The position numbers were made by a program, and so were the translations under genes. Positions 1-8,381 of a DNA stretch of 64,000 nucleotides are shown here, piece after piece. The notes under the pieces are model-generated. The model was not told the origin of the DNA, made no database searches, and was given only the letters and a program-made list of their open reading frames with translations. The DNA comes from Pirellulaceae bacterium. Its GTDB lineage: Bacteria > Planctomycetota > Planctomycetia > Pirellulales > Pirellulaceae. How positions within the stretch are numbered: position 1 is the first letter of the stretch; each line of letters starts with the position of its first letter. The stretch spans positions 1 through 64,000 of the forward strand of contig JAHBXS010000007.1 of the NCBI GenBank assembly GCA_019636375.1, in the 5' to 3' direction.

Positions 1-93
1 AGCGCCGCGTTACTTCGCAACGTGTCTGTGATCATGCCCCGTATCATTCACAACCCGTCCAACGTATTCAAAATTCGGCAGAAATTTATTTTG

Positions 94-109
94 AGGCTTA
101 GTTAAGCCT
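94..109. other. Short dyad upstream of the Uma2 pair
   Basis: Arms AGGCTTA and TAAGCCT with a 2-base centre lie about 70 bases before the first Uma2 start. There is no T-tract on either side, so a rho-independent terminator is unlikely; an operator or a chance dyad is possible. The rest of bases 1-180 shows no gene I can support. Confidence 0.25.
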
Positions 110-180
110 TCGAATCGGAGTACAATCAGAAGGAATGTCGAATCGCGAGTTGTTTGTCTCGACCCTCAAGAGGTCTAATC

Positions 181-807
181 ATGAGCAGTGCTGAAAGACT
201 AGAATTTGTTTCTGTGGAGGACTACCTCGAACAAGAAGAGATCGCGCTCACCAAAAGCGAATATGTCGATGGTTGGGTGCGTGCGATGACCGGGGGTTCT
301 AATCGGCACAATCAAGTGAAGCTCAATTGCGTTTATCTTATGATGCGACAGTTTCAGGGTCAGCCATGTCAGGTTTTTGACTCAGACACCAAGGTTCGTA
401 TTTTTGACGATGGGTTGCGGCGGTTTTATTATCCGGATGCTCAGGTCGTATGCGAGCCCAATCGACCAACCGAGACCTATCAGGATAAACCGGTCCTAAT
501 CATCGAAGTCTTGTCGCCCTCGACTCGGCAGCATGATCTCGATGAAAAAATGCGCGCCTATTTGGGGATTCCATCGCTGCAATGTTATTTGATTCTCGAA
601 CAGCATCAACCCGAAGCGATCATCATGCGCCGCACCGACGCCGGTTTCTTGCGCGAGTTTGTCGAAGGCATCGACTCGGTGATCGAACTACCGTTTCTCG
701 ATTGCTCGCTGACCATGCGAGAAATCTACAACGGCGTGGAGTTCACCCCGATATGTGTCCAAGAGTCCGAAACGGAATACGAAATCCCTGCTGGGAGCGA
801 AAAATGA
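181..807 (+). CDS. Uma2-family PD-(D/E)xK nuclease-like protein, copy 1
   Basis: This 208-residue protein has the Uma2 fold signature: a YYPDAQVV segment followed by VLIIEVLSPSTRQHD and a Lys a few residues on (DEKMRAY), matching the PD...EVLSxST...K core of this restriction-endonuclease-like family. The biological role of Uma2 proteins is not established; they are abundant in planctomycetes and cyanobacteria. I chose the ATG at 181 because AAGAGG lies 8 bases upstream; an in-frame TTG at 154 lacks such a site. The stop overlaps the next start (ATGA at 804-807), so the two paralogues are probably co-translated. Family assignment is secure, function is not. Confidence 0.85.
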   Translation: MSSAERLEFVSVEDYLEQEEIALTKSEYVDGWVRAMTGGSNRHNQVKLNCVYLMMRQFQGQPCQVFDSDTKVRIFDDGLRRFYYPDAQVVCEPNRPTETYQDKPVLIIEVLSPSTRQHDLDEKMRAYLGIPSLQCYLILEQHQPEAIIMRRTDAGFLREFVEGIDSVIELPFLDCSLTMREIYNGVEFTPICVQESETEYEIPAGSEK

Positions 808-1424
808 GTAGTGCCGAAAGATTAGAATTTGTTTCTGTGGAGGACTACCTCAAACAAGAGGAAATCGCACTCACGAGAAACGAGTATGTCGATGGTTGGG
901 TGCGGGCGATGACCGGGGGGAGTGTGCGCCATAACATCGTCAAAACCAATTGTTTGATTTATTTAGGCAGGAACTTGCTGGGTAGGTCTTGTCGCCCGTT
1001 TGATTCGGATATGAAACTCAGAATTCGTCGCGAACGAGAAACGAGGTTCTACTATCCGGACTTGCAAGTTGTCTGTGAATCACAACCACCAACCGCTGTT
1101 TTTCAAGACTCTCCGGTGTTGATTATCGAAGTCCTTTCGCCCTCGACTCGTCAGTATGACCTCGACGAAAAAATGAGTGCCTATTTGGGGATTCCATCGC
1201 TGCAATGCTATTTGATTCTCGAACAGCATCAACCGGAGGCGATCGCCATGCGCCGCACCGACGCCGGTTTCTTGCGCGAGTTTGTCGACGGCATCGACAC
1301 GGTGATCGAGTTGCCATTTCTCGGCTGTTCGCTAACGATGCGAGAAATCTACGACGGCGTCGAGTTCACCCCGACATGTGTCCAAGAGTCCGAAGCAGAA
1401 TATGAAATCCCTGCTGGGAATTGA
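804..1424 (+). CDS. Uma2-family PD-(D/E)xK nuclease-like protein, copy 2
   Basis: A 206-residue paralogue of the preceding gene, with YYPDLQVV, VLIIEVLSPSTRQYD and DEKMSAY in the same places. The first ~55 and the last ~100 residues are nearly identical to copy 1, while the middle (about residues 55-100) differs strongly. The gene therefore arose by tandem duplication with either a divergent centre or later homogenisation of the ends. Its ATG overlaps the stop of copy 1. No operator or separate promoter is visible between the copies, so it should depend on the upstream promoter. Confidence 0.85.
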   Translation: MSSAERLEFVSVEDYLKQEEIALTRNEYVDGWVRAMTGGSVRHNIVKTNCLIYLGRNLLGRSCRPFDSDMKLRIRRERETRFYYPDLQVVCESQPPTAVFQDSPVLIIEVLSPSTRQYDLDEKMSAYLGIPSLQCYLILEQHQPEAIAMRRTDAGFLREFVDGIDTVIELPFLGCSLTMREIYDGVEFTPTCVQESEAEYEIPAGN

Positions 1425-1558
1425 GAATAAGTGGTGCCAAAAATTAAGGTTTTGTCCCAAGCGTGGTAGCAGAAGTCGGCAAGGCTTTCGACGGCAATGA
1501 AAAATTTCGAAATCACTTCCGAGCGATTTAACGGCTTATTGACCATATGGAAACTCAG

Positions 1559-2302
1559 ATGCGTTACTTAGCACTTACTCTGCTCGCCGCCGCAGTCGGC
1601 TGTTCGGAATCTTCCCGTGATCTAACCGGCGCGAACGACCATACGGCGCGAGCGACGATTGCAACAGGCACAAGCAGCCCTTGGGGTGGTCTGAAAATCC
1701 AATCCACTGGAGCCTCGCTTAAGGATGCGACTCAGATTGTCGTGTTGCTTCATGGATACGGTGCTACTGAATCTGATCTTGTCCCACTTGCCGAATACAT
1801 TGGCGGCGAATCGCGTGCTTTCGTTTTCCCGGCAGGACCAATTTCTGTCGCTGGTGGCGGGCTCGCCTGGGCGACAACAGAGCACGAACTTGTTATTTCT
1901 CATGAACGGCTTGCATCCTTGATCCGATTCGTGTCACAAACTTACCCGAATGCCGAGATTGCGGTGGGTGGATTTTCGCAGGGGGCGACTGTGTCAAGCA
2001 TGCTCCTGACGGATGCTACTCTACCAGTTCGGCATCTTGTCTTGTACTCACCCGGCCTAGCAATCAACGCTTCGTCAATTGATTCAACACACAAAGTTCA
2101 GGTGTTACTTGCTCACGGTCAACGTGACGAAGTCTTGCCGTTCGCGGATTCAAAGCGATTGCACGAAATACTTGAGCGAAAGGGAAATCATACGACTTGG
2201 TTTCCATTCGACGCTGGACATACCATCACGACCGAACTACTCGACGCCACACGAAAACAACTTTCGAATGATCGCGGCCCAAAAATGGGAAAAGTGTGGT
2301 GA
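1559..2302 (+). CDS. Lipoprotein alpha/beta-hydrolase (phospholipase/carboxylesterase type)
   Basis: The protein starts with a short lipoprotein signal (MRYLALTLLAAAVGC) whose Cys would be lipidated. The mature part has the features of the phospholipase/carboxylesterase family: LLHGYGATESDL near the oxyanion region, nucleophile elbow GGFSQGATVS, acid region HGQRDEVLPF, and the His in DAGHT. It is predicted to hydrolyse short acyl or aryl esters at the cell envelope. The start at 1559 gives a proper n-region and a GGA 8 bases upstream; an ATG at 1547 adds METQ. The substrate cannot be inferred. Confidence 0.75.
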   Translation: MRYLALTLLAAAVGCSESSRDLTGANDHTARATIATGTSSPWGGLKIQSTGASLKDATQIVVLLHGYGATESDLVPLAEYIGGESRAFVFPAGPISVAGGGLAWATTEHELVISHERLASLIRFVSQTYPNAEIAVGGFSQGATVSSMLLTDATLPVRHLVLYSPGLAINASSIDSTHKVQVLLAHGQRDEVLPFADSKRLHEILERKGNHTTWFPFDAGHTITTELLDATRKQLSNDRGPKMGKVW

Positions 2303-2392
2303 GCGGCTGGGCGAGGCCGGTAGTGCGGCAAGGCAAAAAACACCGATTGAATTTTGATCTTGCTTTACTTCACGGCTTCTCTTGGATGCCAG

Positions 2393-4096
2393 CTAATCCA
2401 ACTGCGGCTCGGCCCAGGGGATGGAGAAGGAGCCGGAACAGGATGTGCAACGGACGGTTTGACCGAGCCATTCAGCTCGCAAACGACTGATGCGATTACA
2501 CTGGGGACATGAAATCGAAAACCGAATCGTCGCGGCACGGTCGAGCAATTCTCGCGGCACGTCGGGGAAGACAATATCCTCCGGTTGCAGCGTCGTCAAC
2601 AACTCGCGAGTGATCGGAGCGACCGACGAAATCCGGTCAGCCAAGGCCCGAATCGATTTCTCAAATACATTGCGAGCCAAACGACCATTGCCAAAATTTG
2701 CGTCGCGGCGATGATAGTGCCAGGCGAAACCGACGAGCACCCGCGCACGAGTGAGCGGAGGAAGTTCGTATTCGTCTCGTTGGCACAAAACACCAAAAAT
2801 CTCTCCCAATTCGACCGGTCCATAATCGGCGAAATCGATGGTTGTTCCAAATCGCGACATCAAACCCGGATTGCTACTCAGGAGTCGCTGCATCGGCTCG
2901 GGATATCCCGCGACGATCACCACCAGGCGATCGCGATCATCCTCGGCCCGTTTCAAAAGGGTGGACACGGCCTCTTGCCCAAAGGGATCGTCACCCCGCT
3001 CGGCGACCAGACTATAGGCTTCGTCAATGAACAAGATGCCGTCCAGGGCCGCGTCGATCACCTTGTTCGTCTTGGGGCCGGTTTGACCCGCATACTCGGC
3101 GACCAACCCGGAGCGGTCGGCCTCTACCAAATGCCCCTTCGACAAAATCCCCAACGCACCAAGGATGCGACCCATGATGCGAGCGACGGTCGTTTTTCCG
3201 GTGCCTGGGTTGCCTTGAAAAACCGTATGTAAACTAAGCGGAGTTTCCTTCAGCCCCATCTGGCGACGCTCACGCTGTACTCGCAAAAAGTTTGTTAGTG
3301 ACTCGACCTTTTGTTTGACCGCCGACATGCCGATCAGTTGCTGGAGTTCCTGCAAGGCTTCTTGCAACTCCTCTTCGGTCGATCGCTTGGGCGACTCGAT
3401 TTCTTGAGCCCGTTCCGTTTCGCCCTGGGATTTTTCGCTGATCGCCGCACCGCCGATTGGCATCGGCAACACCTCTCCGGCAAGTCCTCCTGGCGAATCA
3501 CCTTTCCAACCTGACTTCTCCGCCGGAGCCTCCGGTGCCCCCGTCGCCGAATCGCAAGTCATTTCAGGGAATAGGGCATCGAGTTGGCTTTGCAAATAAT
3601 TCAACGCGGCGACTTCGTTGCTCGATACTCGCCCATCGGCTTTGGCGATCAAATTGGCATTCCGCATCAACAGCGTTTCCAGACGGCTCAGTTGATCGCG
3701 CAAACAGGGAACCTCGGCAAACGGACGGAAGATGGCTCGCAATTCGATCTGCTGGACGTGTTGGTCGAGTTCACGCAGCATTTCGCGAGTCTCGGTCCGC
3801 GACGTGCGACGGCGAGCGATATGGAACATCAGGTCTTCGCCCAAAGCGGCAACTTCCTCACCCAACCGCTCGCCAACCGGGACATAGGTCAAGAAAATCT
3901 TGACGACCATCGCCTGTTGCAGGTCGCTCATCGTTTGCATGAACTGCTGCGGTGCTTCTGGCAATTCGCCGGGGCATTCGTCAATGACCCGTTTGGCGCT
4001 TTGATGAAACAATTCTTTCAAATGCCGCAGGGTGATCCCATAATCGCGGCGAATATCCTTGAACCAAGTCGTTTCGGTCGGCTCAATTGGTTTCAT
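2393..4096 (-). CDS. AAA+ ATPase of the CbbX/SpoVK type with TerB-like N-terminus and zinc ribbon
   Basis: This 567-residue protein has three parts. Residues ~1-180 are helical, with a TerB-like acidic segment (AKADGRVSSNEVAALNYLQ). Residues ~245-510 are a CbbX/SpoVK-class AAA+ module with Walker A GNPGTGKTT (Lys301), Walker B GILFIDEA (Asp358, Glu359) and the pore-side AEYAGQTGPKT. The C-terminus carries CPQC and CTSC pairs typical of a zinc ribbon. CbbX-type ATPases remodel protein complexes; the client here is unknown. Its ATG overlaps the stop of the sugar ABC ATPase (ATGA at 4093-4096), so it is translated as the last gene of that operon. Confidence 0.8.
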   Translation of the reverse strand: MKPIEPTETTWFKDIRRDYGITLRHLKELFHQSAKRVIDECPGELPEAPQQFMQTMSDLQQAMVVKIFLTYVPVGERLGEEVAALGEDLMFHIARRRTSRTETREMLRELDQHVQQIELRAIFRPFAEVPCLRDQLSRLETLLMRNANLIAKADGRVSSNEVAALNYLQSQLDALFPEMTCDSATGAPEAPAEKSGWKGDSPGGLAGEVLPMPIGGAAISEKSQGETERAQEIESPKRSTEEELQEALQELQQLIGMSAVKQKVESLTNFLRVQRERRQMGLKETPLSLHTVFQGNPGTGKTTVARIMGRILGALGILSKGHLVEADRSGLVAEYAGQTGPKTNKVIDAALDGILFIDEAYSLVAERGDDPFGQEAVSTLLKRAEDDRDRLVVIVAGYPEPMQRLLSSNPGLMSRFGTTIDFADYGPVELGEIFGVLCQRDEYELPPLTRARVLVGFAWHYHRRDANFGNGRLARNVFEKSIRALADRISSVAPITRELLTTLQPEDIVFPDVPRELLDRAATIRFSISCPQCNRISRLRAEWLGQTVRCTSCSGSFSIPWAEPQLD

Positions 4097-5679
4097 GATC
4101 CTCCCCCCAAATTTTGGTCGCTTGGTCCCCTGCCCTTTGCCGAGTTTACCGTTGCCGCTTCCATGATCGCCTGCTCGGTTGCTTCTGCCGCCGAAAACTC
4201 TGCGGTGATTCGGCCTTCGTTTAACACTATTAAACGATCGCAGAGATGCAACAACTCCGGAAGCTCGCTACTGGCCATCAGCACGCACATCCCCCGCTGG
4301 GCAAGGTCACGAATCAGCCGATAAATCTCAGCCTTGGCTCCGACATCCACGCCGCGAGTCGGGTCGTCCAGCAACAGGACTTGCGGTTGCGTCAACAACG
4401 CTCGCCCCATCACGCATTTTTGTTGGTTCCCGCCGCTCAACGAACCGATCGCCGCTTGCAGACCTGCCGTTTTGACTTGGAGCTGGCCGACCATATCTCG
4501 GCAACGTTTGGTTTCGCGGCCTTTCTCCACAATCCGCGCGGCGTTGCGATCCTGGTGCAGCGAGTTGAGCGTCATATTCTCGCCGACATTTAAATTGGCG
4601 AACAGCCCCAGCCGTTTGCGATCTTCGGTCACCATCGCCATCCCAGCAGCGATTGCTTCGGCGGGGTGTTCAAAGCGAACACGTTTTCCCGCCAAGAAAA
4701 TATCGCCGAGGACCTCATCGTCGGAATTGCCGTACAAGCACTCGAACAACTCCGTACGTCCTGCCCCCATCAAACCGGCAAACCCCAAAATCTCCCCCGC
4801 TCGCGCCGTGAACGAGACCTCGCGTAACTTCCATTCTCGCGGGTGTTGCGGCCAACGGCGTGAAAGCTGACAAACCTCCAAAACAACCGAATACTCTGAA
4901 TCTTTCTCGCCATGCGGCTGTCGATCCCAATTCAATTCGCGTCCGACCATCAAGTGAGCGACCTCGCGCGGCGTGACCTCCTCACGTTTTACGGTCGTCA
5001 CGTTTTTTCCATCGCGGAGCACAACGATGCGATCTGCCAAACGAAAAATTTCTTCCATTTTGTGCGAGATGTACAAGATCGTCACCCCGCGCTGTCGCAG
5101 TTGTCCGATGACTCGATCCAGCCGTGCCGACTCGGCCTCTGTGAGCGCGCTGGTCGGTTCGTCCATGATCAAAACATCGGAGCCCAAACTGAGGGCCTTG
5201 GCGATCTCCACCAGTTGTTGATCGCCGATCCGGAGTTGGCCCGCCAAAGTCTCTGGAGGGATGCGGCATTCAAGTTGCGTTAAAATCTCCCCCGCTCGTC
5301 GATTCATTTCACCGTTGGCTAGGAAAAATCCACCTCGCACCATCTCCCGGCCCAAAAAAATGTTGGCGGCGATCGAAAGTTCCTCCACCAGATTGAGTTC
5401 TTGGTGGATGATGCTGATACCGTGAGCTTCGGCGTCTTTGATTCCGCTCAGTCGCAACGGCTGGCCGCGCAATAGGACTTCGCCTTCATACTCGGTGTAT
5501 TGCCCGCAGAGGATTTTCATCAGCGTGCTTTTGCCGGCTCCGTTCTCACCGCAAATCGCGAGCAGTTCGCCAGCCTCGACCGTCACAGAAACTTGGTCGA
5601 GGGCGGTCGTTCCTCCGAAGCGTTTGGTGACCTTGCGGACCTCGATCAAGGGATTCGCCGCGCTCGCCGTCACACTCAT
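4093..5679 (-). CDS. Sugar ABC importer, double ATP-binding subunit (RbsA/MglA type)
   Basis: A 528-residue protein with two fused nucleotide-binding domains, as in RbsA, MglA and XylG. Domain 1 has GENGAGKST, a signature-like LRIGDQQLVEIAKAL and Walker B VLIMDEPTSAL. Domain 2 has the degenerate GLMGAGRTE loop characteristic of this subfamily, the signature LSGGNQQK and LLLDDPTRGVDVGAKAE. It energises uptake through the adjacent permease. The start at 5679 (MSVTASAANPLIEV) overlaps the permease stop (ATGA at 5676-5679); a longer reading frame would run into the permease gene. The transported sugar cannot be told from sequence, so no symbol is given. Confidence 0.93.
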   Translation of the reverse strand: MSVTASAANPLIEVRKVTKRFGGTTALDQVSVTVEAGELLAICGENGAGKSTLMKILCGQYTEYEGEVLLRGQPLRLSGIKDAEAHGISIIHQELNLVEELSIAANIFLGREMVRGGFFLANGEMNRRAGEILTQLECRIPPETLAGQLRIGDQQLVEIAKALSLGSDVLIMDEPTSALTEAESARLDRVIGQLRQRGVTILYISHKMEEIFRLADRIVVLRDGKNVTTVKREEVTPREVAHLMVGRELNWDRQPHGEKDSEYSVVLEVCQLSRRWPQHPREWKLREVSFTARAGEILGFAGLMGAGRTELFECLYGNSDDEVLGDIFLAGKRVRFEHPAEAIAAGMAMVTEDRKRLGLFANLNVGENMTLNSLHQDRNAARIVEKGRETKRCRDMVGQLQVKTAGLQAAIGSLSGGNQQKCVMGRALLTQPQVLLLDDPTRGVDVGAKAEIYRLIRDLAQRGMCVLMASSELPELLHLCDRLIVLNEGRITAEFSAAEATEQAIMEAATVNSAKGRGPSDQNLGGGS

Positions 5680-6917
5680 GGCAAATTCCCACTTGTCGCA
5701 ACTCGAGCTCGTTCCCGTTTGGCAAAAATCGCAACGAGTTTGAAGACGGTCAGAACGATTGCCGTCAGAACACCAGCCAAAATCCCGTCTCTCCAAGCCG
5801 TTTCGCGACCAGACATTCGCAAGCTAAACGAAGCGACCGCCATCACCAGCAGACTGACTGAGGCGAGCGCCGCCGTTCCGAAGAAACCCGGAAAAAATTG
5901 TTTGCGCCAACCTTCTTTTGAATCGGTCAACTGATTAAAGGCCACCGCGAGCACGACCAGCAACCCGACGATCATCCCTTCGAAATCGTCCGACCCCGCC
6001 GTCACGAGCTTGGCCACTGCATCGATCACCGTTCGTAGAAAGATCGCTCCCAACACCACTCCGGTGACACGCCCGATTCCTCCCGCCAGACTACACCCGC
6101 CAATCACTGCAGCGGCAATCGCAAATAGTTCGCCAGCGCGGCCCTGGCTTTCTGGGTCGGATTGCTGAATTCTCGCCGCAAACAAAATTCCTGCCACGGC
6201 AGCCGTGAATGCCGCAAAAGAATAGGCAAACCACTTCAGTCGCTCGGTGCGAATCCCGCTTAATTTGGCGGCTTGTTCGTTTCCACCGAGCGCGTACAAG
6301 TGCCGTCCCAGGACCGTATGGTTGAGGATCACGTACAGGAACAACGCCAGCACCAAGAACACGGCCATCGCGATCCACCACTGCTCGCCAATGGTAAAAA
6401 ACGTCGGATCGTTTACGTTGACCTTGATGCTTTGGTTCCCCATCGAGGCCGTTACCGCCTTGTTCATGATGATCGCCAAAGACCGCAGTCCCACCAGCGA
6501 CGCCAACGTCGCCACGAACGGTGGCAATTGCACGACGGTAATCAACCATGTATGGATCGTCCCGACCAACAGGCCCATCAGCAAGGTTGCCCCCATCGCC
6601 GCCGCAATGCACCACGCCGGCAACCGACCATCGGTAGCAAACCCCCAATGCGAGAACAACACCATCAACAGGCAAACGGTCGCGGCACTTAAGGCGATCA
6701 TCGAGCCGCTGCTCAAGTCGATGCCGCCGGAAATGATCACCACTGCTGCTCCCAACGCAAAGATACCGAGAATCGCTGCCGGGTGCAGGATCAAGGTCGT
6801 CACGTTATACTGAAATCGCTCGATGTAAGCGTCATTGAAATAGGCCGTGATGCCGTACACCAACACGATCCCTATCAGCAACACCAGTTCCGTTTGATAC
6901 TTTTTGAGCCAATTCAC
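5676..6917 (-). CDS. Sugar ABC importer, permease (RbsC type) with C-terminal extension
   Basis: This is a multi-spanning inner-membrane permease of the BPD_transp_2 family, with the diagnostic IISGGIDLSSGSMIALSA segment near residue 65 and GGCSLAGGIGRVTGVVLGA near residue 270. The family is usually 310-350 residues; this one has 413 because about 85 residues follow the usual end, including two further hydrophobic stretches (ALASVSLLVMAVASFSL and ILAGVLTAIVLTVFKLVAIF) and a basic tail. The role of the extension is unknown. It lies 65 bases after the binding-protein gene and overlaps the ATPase gene by four bases. Confidence 0.9.
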   Translation of the reverse strand: MNWLKKYQTELVLLIGIVLVYGITAYFNDAYIERFQYNVTTLILHPAAILGIFALGAAVVIISGGIDLSSGSMIALSAATVCLLMVLFSHWGFATDGRLPAWCIAAAMGATLLMGLLVGTIHTWLITVVQLPPFVATLASLVGLRSLAIIMNKAVTASMGNQSIKVNVNDPTFFTIGEQWWIAMAVFLVLALFLYVILNHTVLGRHLYALGGNEQAAKLSGIRTERLKWFAYSFAAFTAAVAGILFAARIQQSDPESQGRAGELFAIAAAVIGGCSLAGGIGRVTGVVLGAIFLRTVIDAVAKLVTAGSDDFEGMIVGLLVVLAVAFNQLTDSKEGWRKQFFPGFFGTAALASVSLLVMAVASFSLRMSGRETAWRDGILAGVLTAIVLTVFKLVAIFAKRERARVATSGNLP

Positions 6918-6982
6918 TGTGAGCGATTCTCAGAATGACGTTTGAAAGGTGTTGCAGCAATATGTCGGTGACTTGAAAACCT

Positions 6983-8110
6983 TTAGGAGCCCTCAAGGCC
7001 ACGTTCGCTCAACCACTGATTAAATTCTTCAATGGTATAAAAGGTGATCGCGGGGTCGAAGTCCGATTTTGTCAAGGGCGAACCGGTAGGAACGACGACG
7101 CGAATGTTGGTGTAATAGATGTCACCGTCAGCGGCAGTGAACTTTCGGGTTTCCCGATCAAAGGTCGGATACAAGGACTGGACGTAGGAGTCGTTCTTCT
7201 CATAGAGAGCCACCATGAGTTGCGTTCCGAGGTATCCCATCTCGTAAGGGTTTTGGACCACCATCGCATCGATATCCCCTTTGCCCAAATGCTGAATCGC
7301 TCGGGGAGCCGCATCAAAGACCACAACCTTGAATTGATCGCGAATTTTCTTCTCGTTGACGACACTGACAATCGCATCGGCATTGTAGGCCCAGATGCCA
7401 ACGAGCGTTTTTAGGTCTTGGTGGTTTTCCAAAGCGTTTCGCACATTGTCACGCGCGACGTTGTGGTCCATCTTGTCCCCCAGGCCCACCGCCTTAGAAA
7501 ACTTGTCCCCCGCTCCATCGGCAAATCCGGAGACACGTTCAAGCACATTCGCGACCCCTTCGATTCCGTAGAAGGCCGCGTACTTGCCACCGTCAGGCTG
7601 GAGGGCTTTGGCGGCCAATCCCATCTGCCGACCACCAAAGGTATTCTCAGTCCCCAAATAAGCGAAACGAGTGTCTTTGAATTTATCCCGGTTGACATCC
7701 GAGTCGATTGTCACGACCACGACTCCTTGTTTTTGCAGCTGTCGCATCGCCGACGCCATCGCTTCGTTGTTGGGGTCGATCACCGAGATACCGACGGCGG
7801 CCACATCGGTCTGCCCCAAGTACTGTCGCAGCTTGTCGACTTGGCCGGTTGGCGTCGCATCGTTTTTGTCCATCACGACCGTCAGCCCACGATCTGCCAG
7901 CCCAAATTCTTCTTGAGCCTTCTCCATCCCGACTCGCATCGCATCCCAAAATGGGTCGTCGCCGTTGGTGAGCAGGATCACACGTTTGGTTTTCTTTGAA
8001 GCTGACTTGCCATCACCCCCAACTCCAGAATCGGAACCTCCGCACCCTGAAACTCCCAAAACAACGACCGCCAACAGCCAAGGAATAGCCTGCCAAAATT
8101 TGTGATGCAT
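6983..8110 (-). CDS. Sugar ABC importer, lipoprotein substrate-binding protein (RbsB type)
   Basis: This 375-residue protein is the first gene of the sugar importer operon. It has a lipobox (VVLGVSGCGG) that would anchor it to the membrane, and then the periplasmic-binding fold of the ribose/galactose class: KRVILLTNGDDPFWDAM, DVAAVGISVIDPN, and RFAYLGTENTFGGRQMG at the hinge-region ligand pocket. The late segment (VVFDAAPRAIQHLGKGDIDAMVVQ) matches the second lobe. The divergent spacer upstream (8111-8381) should hold its promoter. Substrate not assignable. Confidence 0.9.
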   Translation of the reverse strand: MHHKFWQAIPWLLAVVVLGVSGCGGSDSGVGGDGKSASKKTKRVILLTNGDDPFWDAMRVGMEKAQEEFGLADRGLTVVMDKNDATPTGQVDKLRQYLGQTDVAAVGISVIDPNNEAMASAMRQLQKQGVVVVTIDSDVNRDKFKDTRFAYLGTENTFGGRQMGLAAKALQPDGGKYAAFYGIEGVANVLERVSGFADGAGDKFSKAVGLGDKMDHNVARDNVRNALENHQDLKTLVGIWAYNADAIVSVVNEKKIRDQFKVVVFDAAPRAIQHLGKGDIDAMVVQNPYEMGYLGTQLMVALYEKNDSYVQSLYPTFDRETRKFTAADGDIYYTNIRVVVPTGSPLTKSDFDPAITFYTIEEFNQWLSERGLEGS

Positions 8111-8264
8111 TTTCGATTTTCGCCTTGCGATTAAATGTAGGAAACCTGCTCCCGCGATTCTCGTCCAACTCGCATTTTAACTTGCGACTAAATCGACAGG
8201 CAAGGCACACGCGCCACTAAATTTCGCCTCGTTCTCGGTGATGTTCGAGGCGAGCGATGTTCTC

Positions 8265-8270
8265 TATAAT
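8265..8270 (+). promoter_or_regulatory. Candidate -10 element for the aminotransferase gene
   Basis: A perfect TATAAT lies 112 bases before the GTG at 8382. The hexamer at the right distance upstream (TGTTCG, 17-base spacer) is a poor -35, so the assignment rests on the -10 alone. It sits in the divergent spacer between the sugar importer operon and the aminotransferase. Confidence 0.35.
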
Positions 8271-8381
8271 GCTGCGGATTGCTTTTTTTGAGTGTGGAGT
8301 TGCCGTCGGACCGGATTCGCTGGGGCGTACACGCTCAACCCTAAATTAATTTTGCAGCTTTTTTTAAGGTGGATTGGTCTC

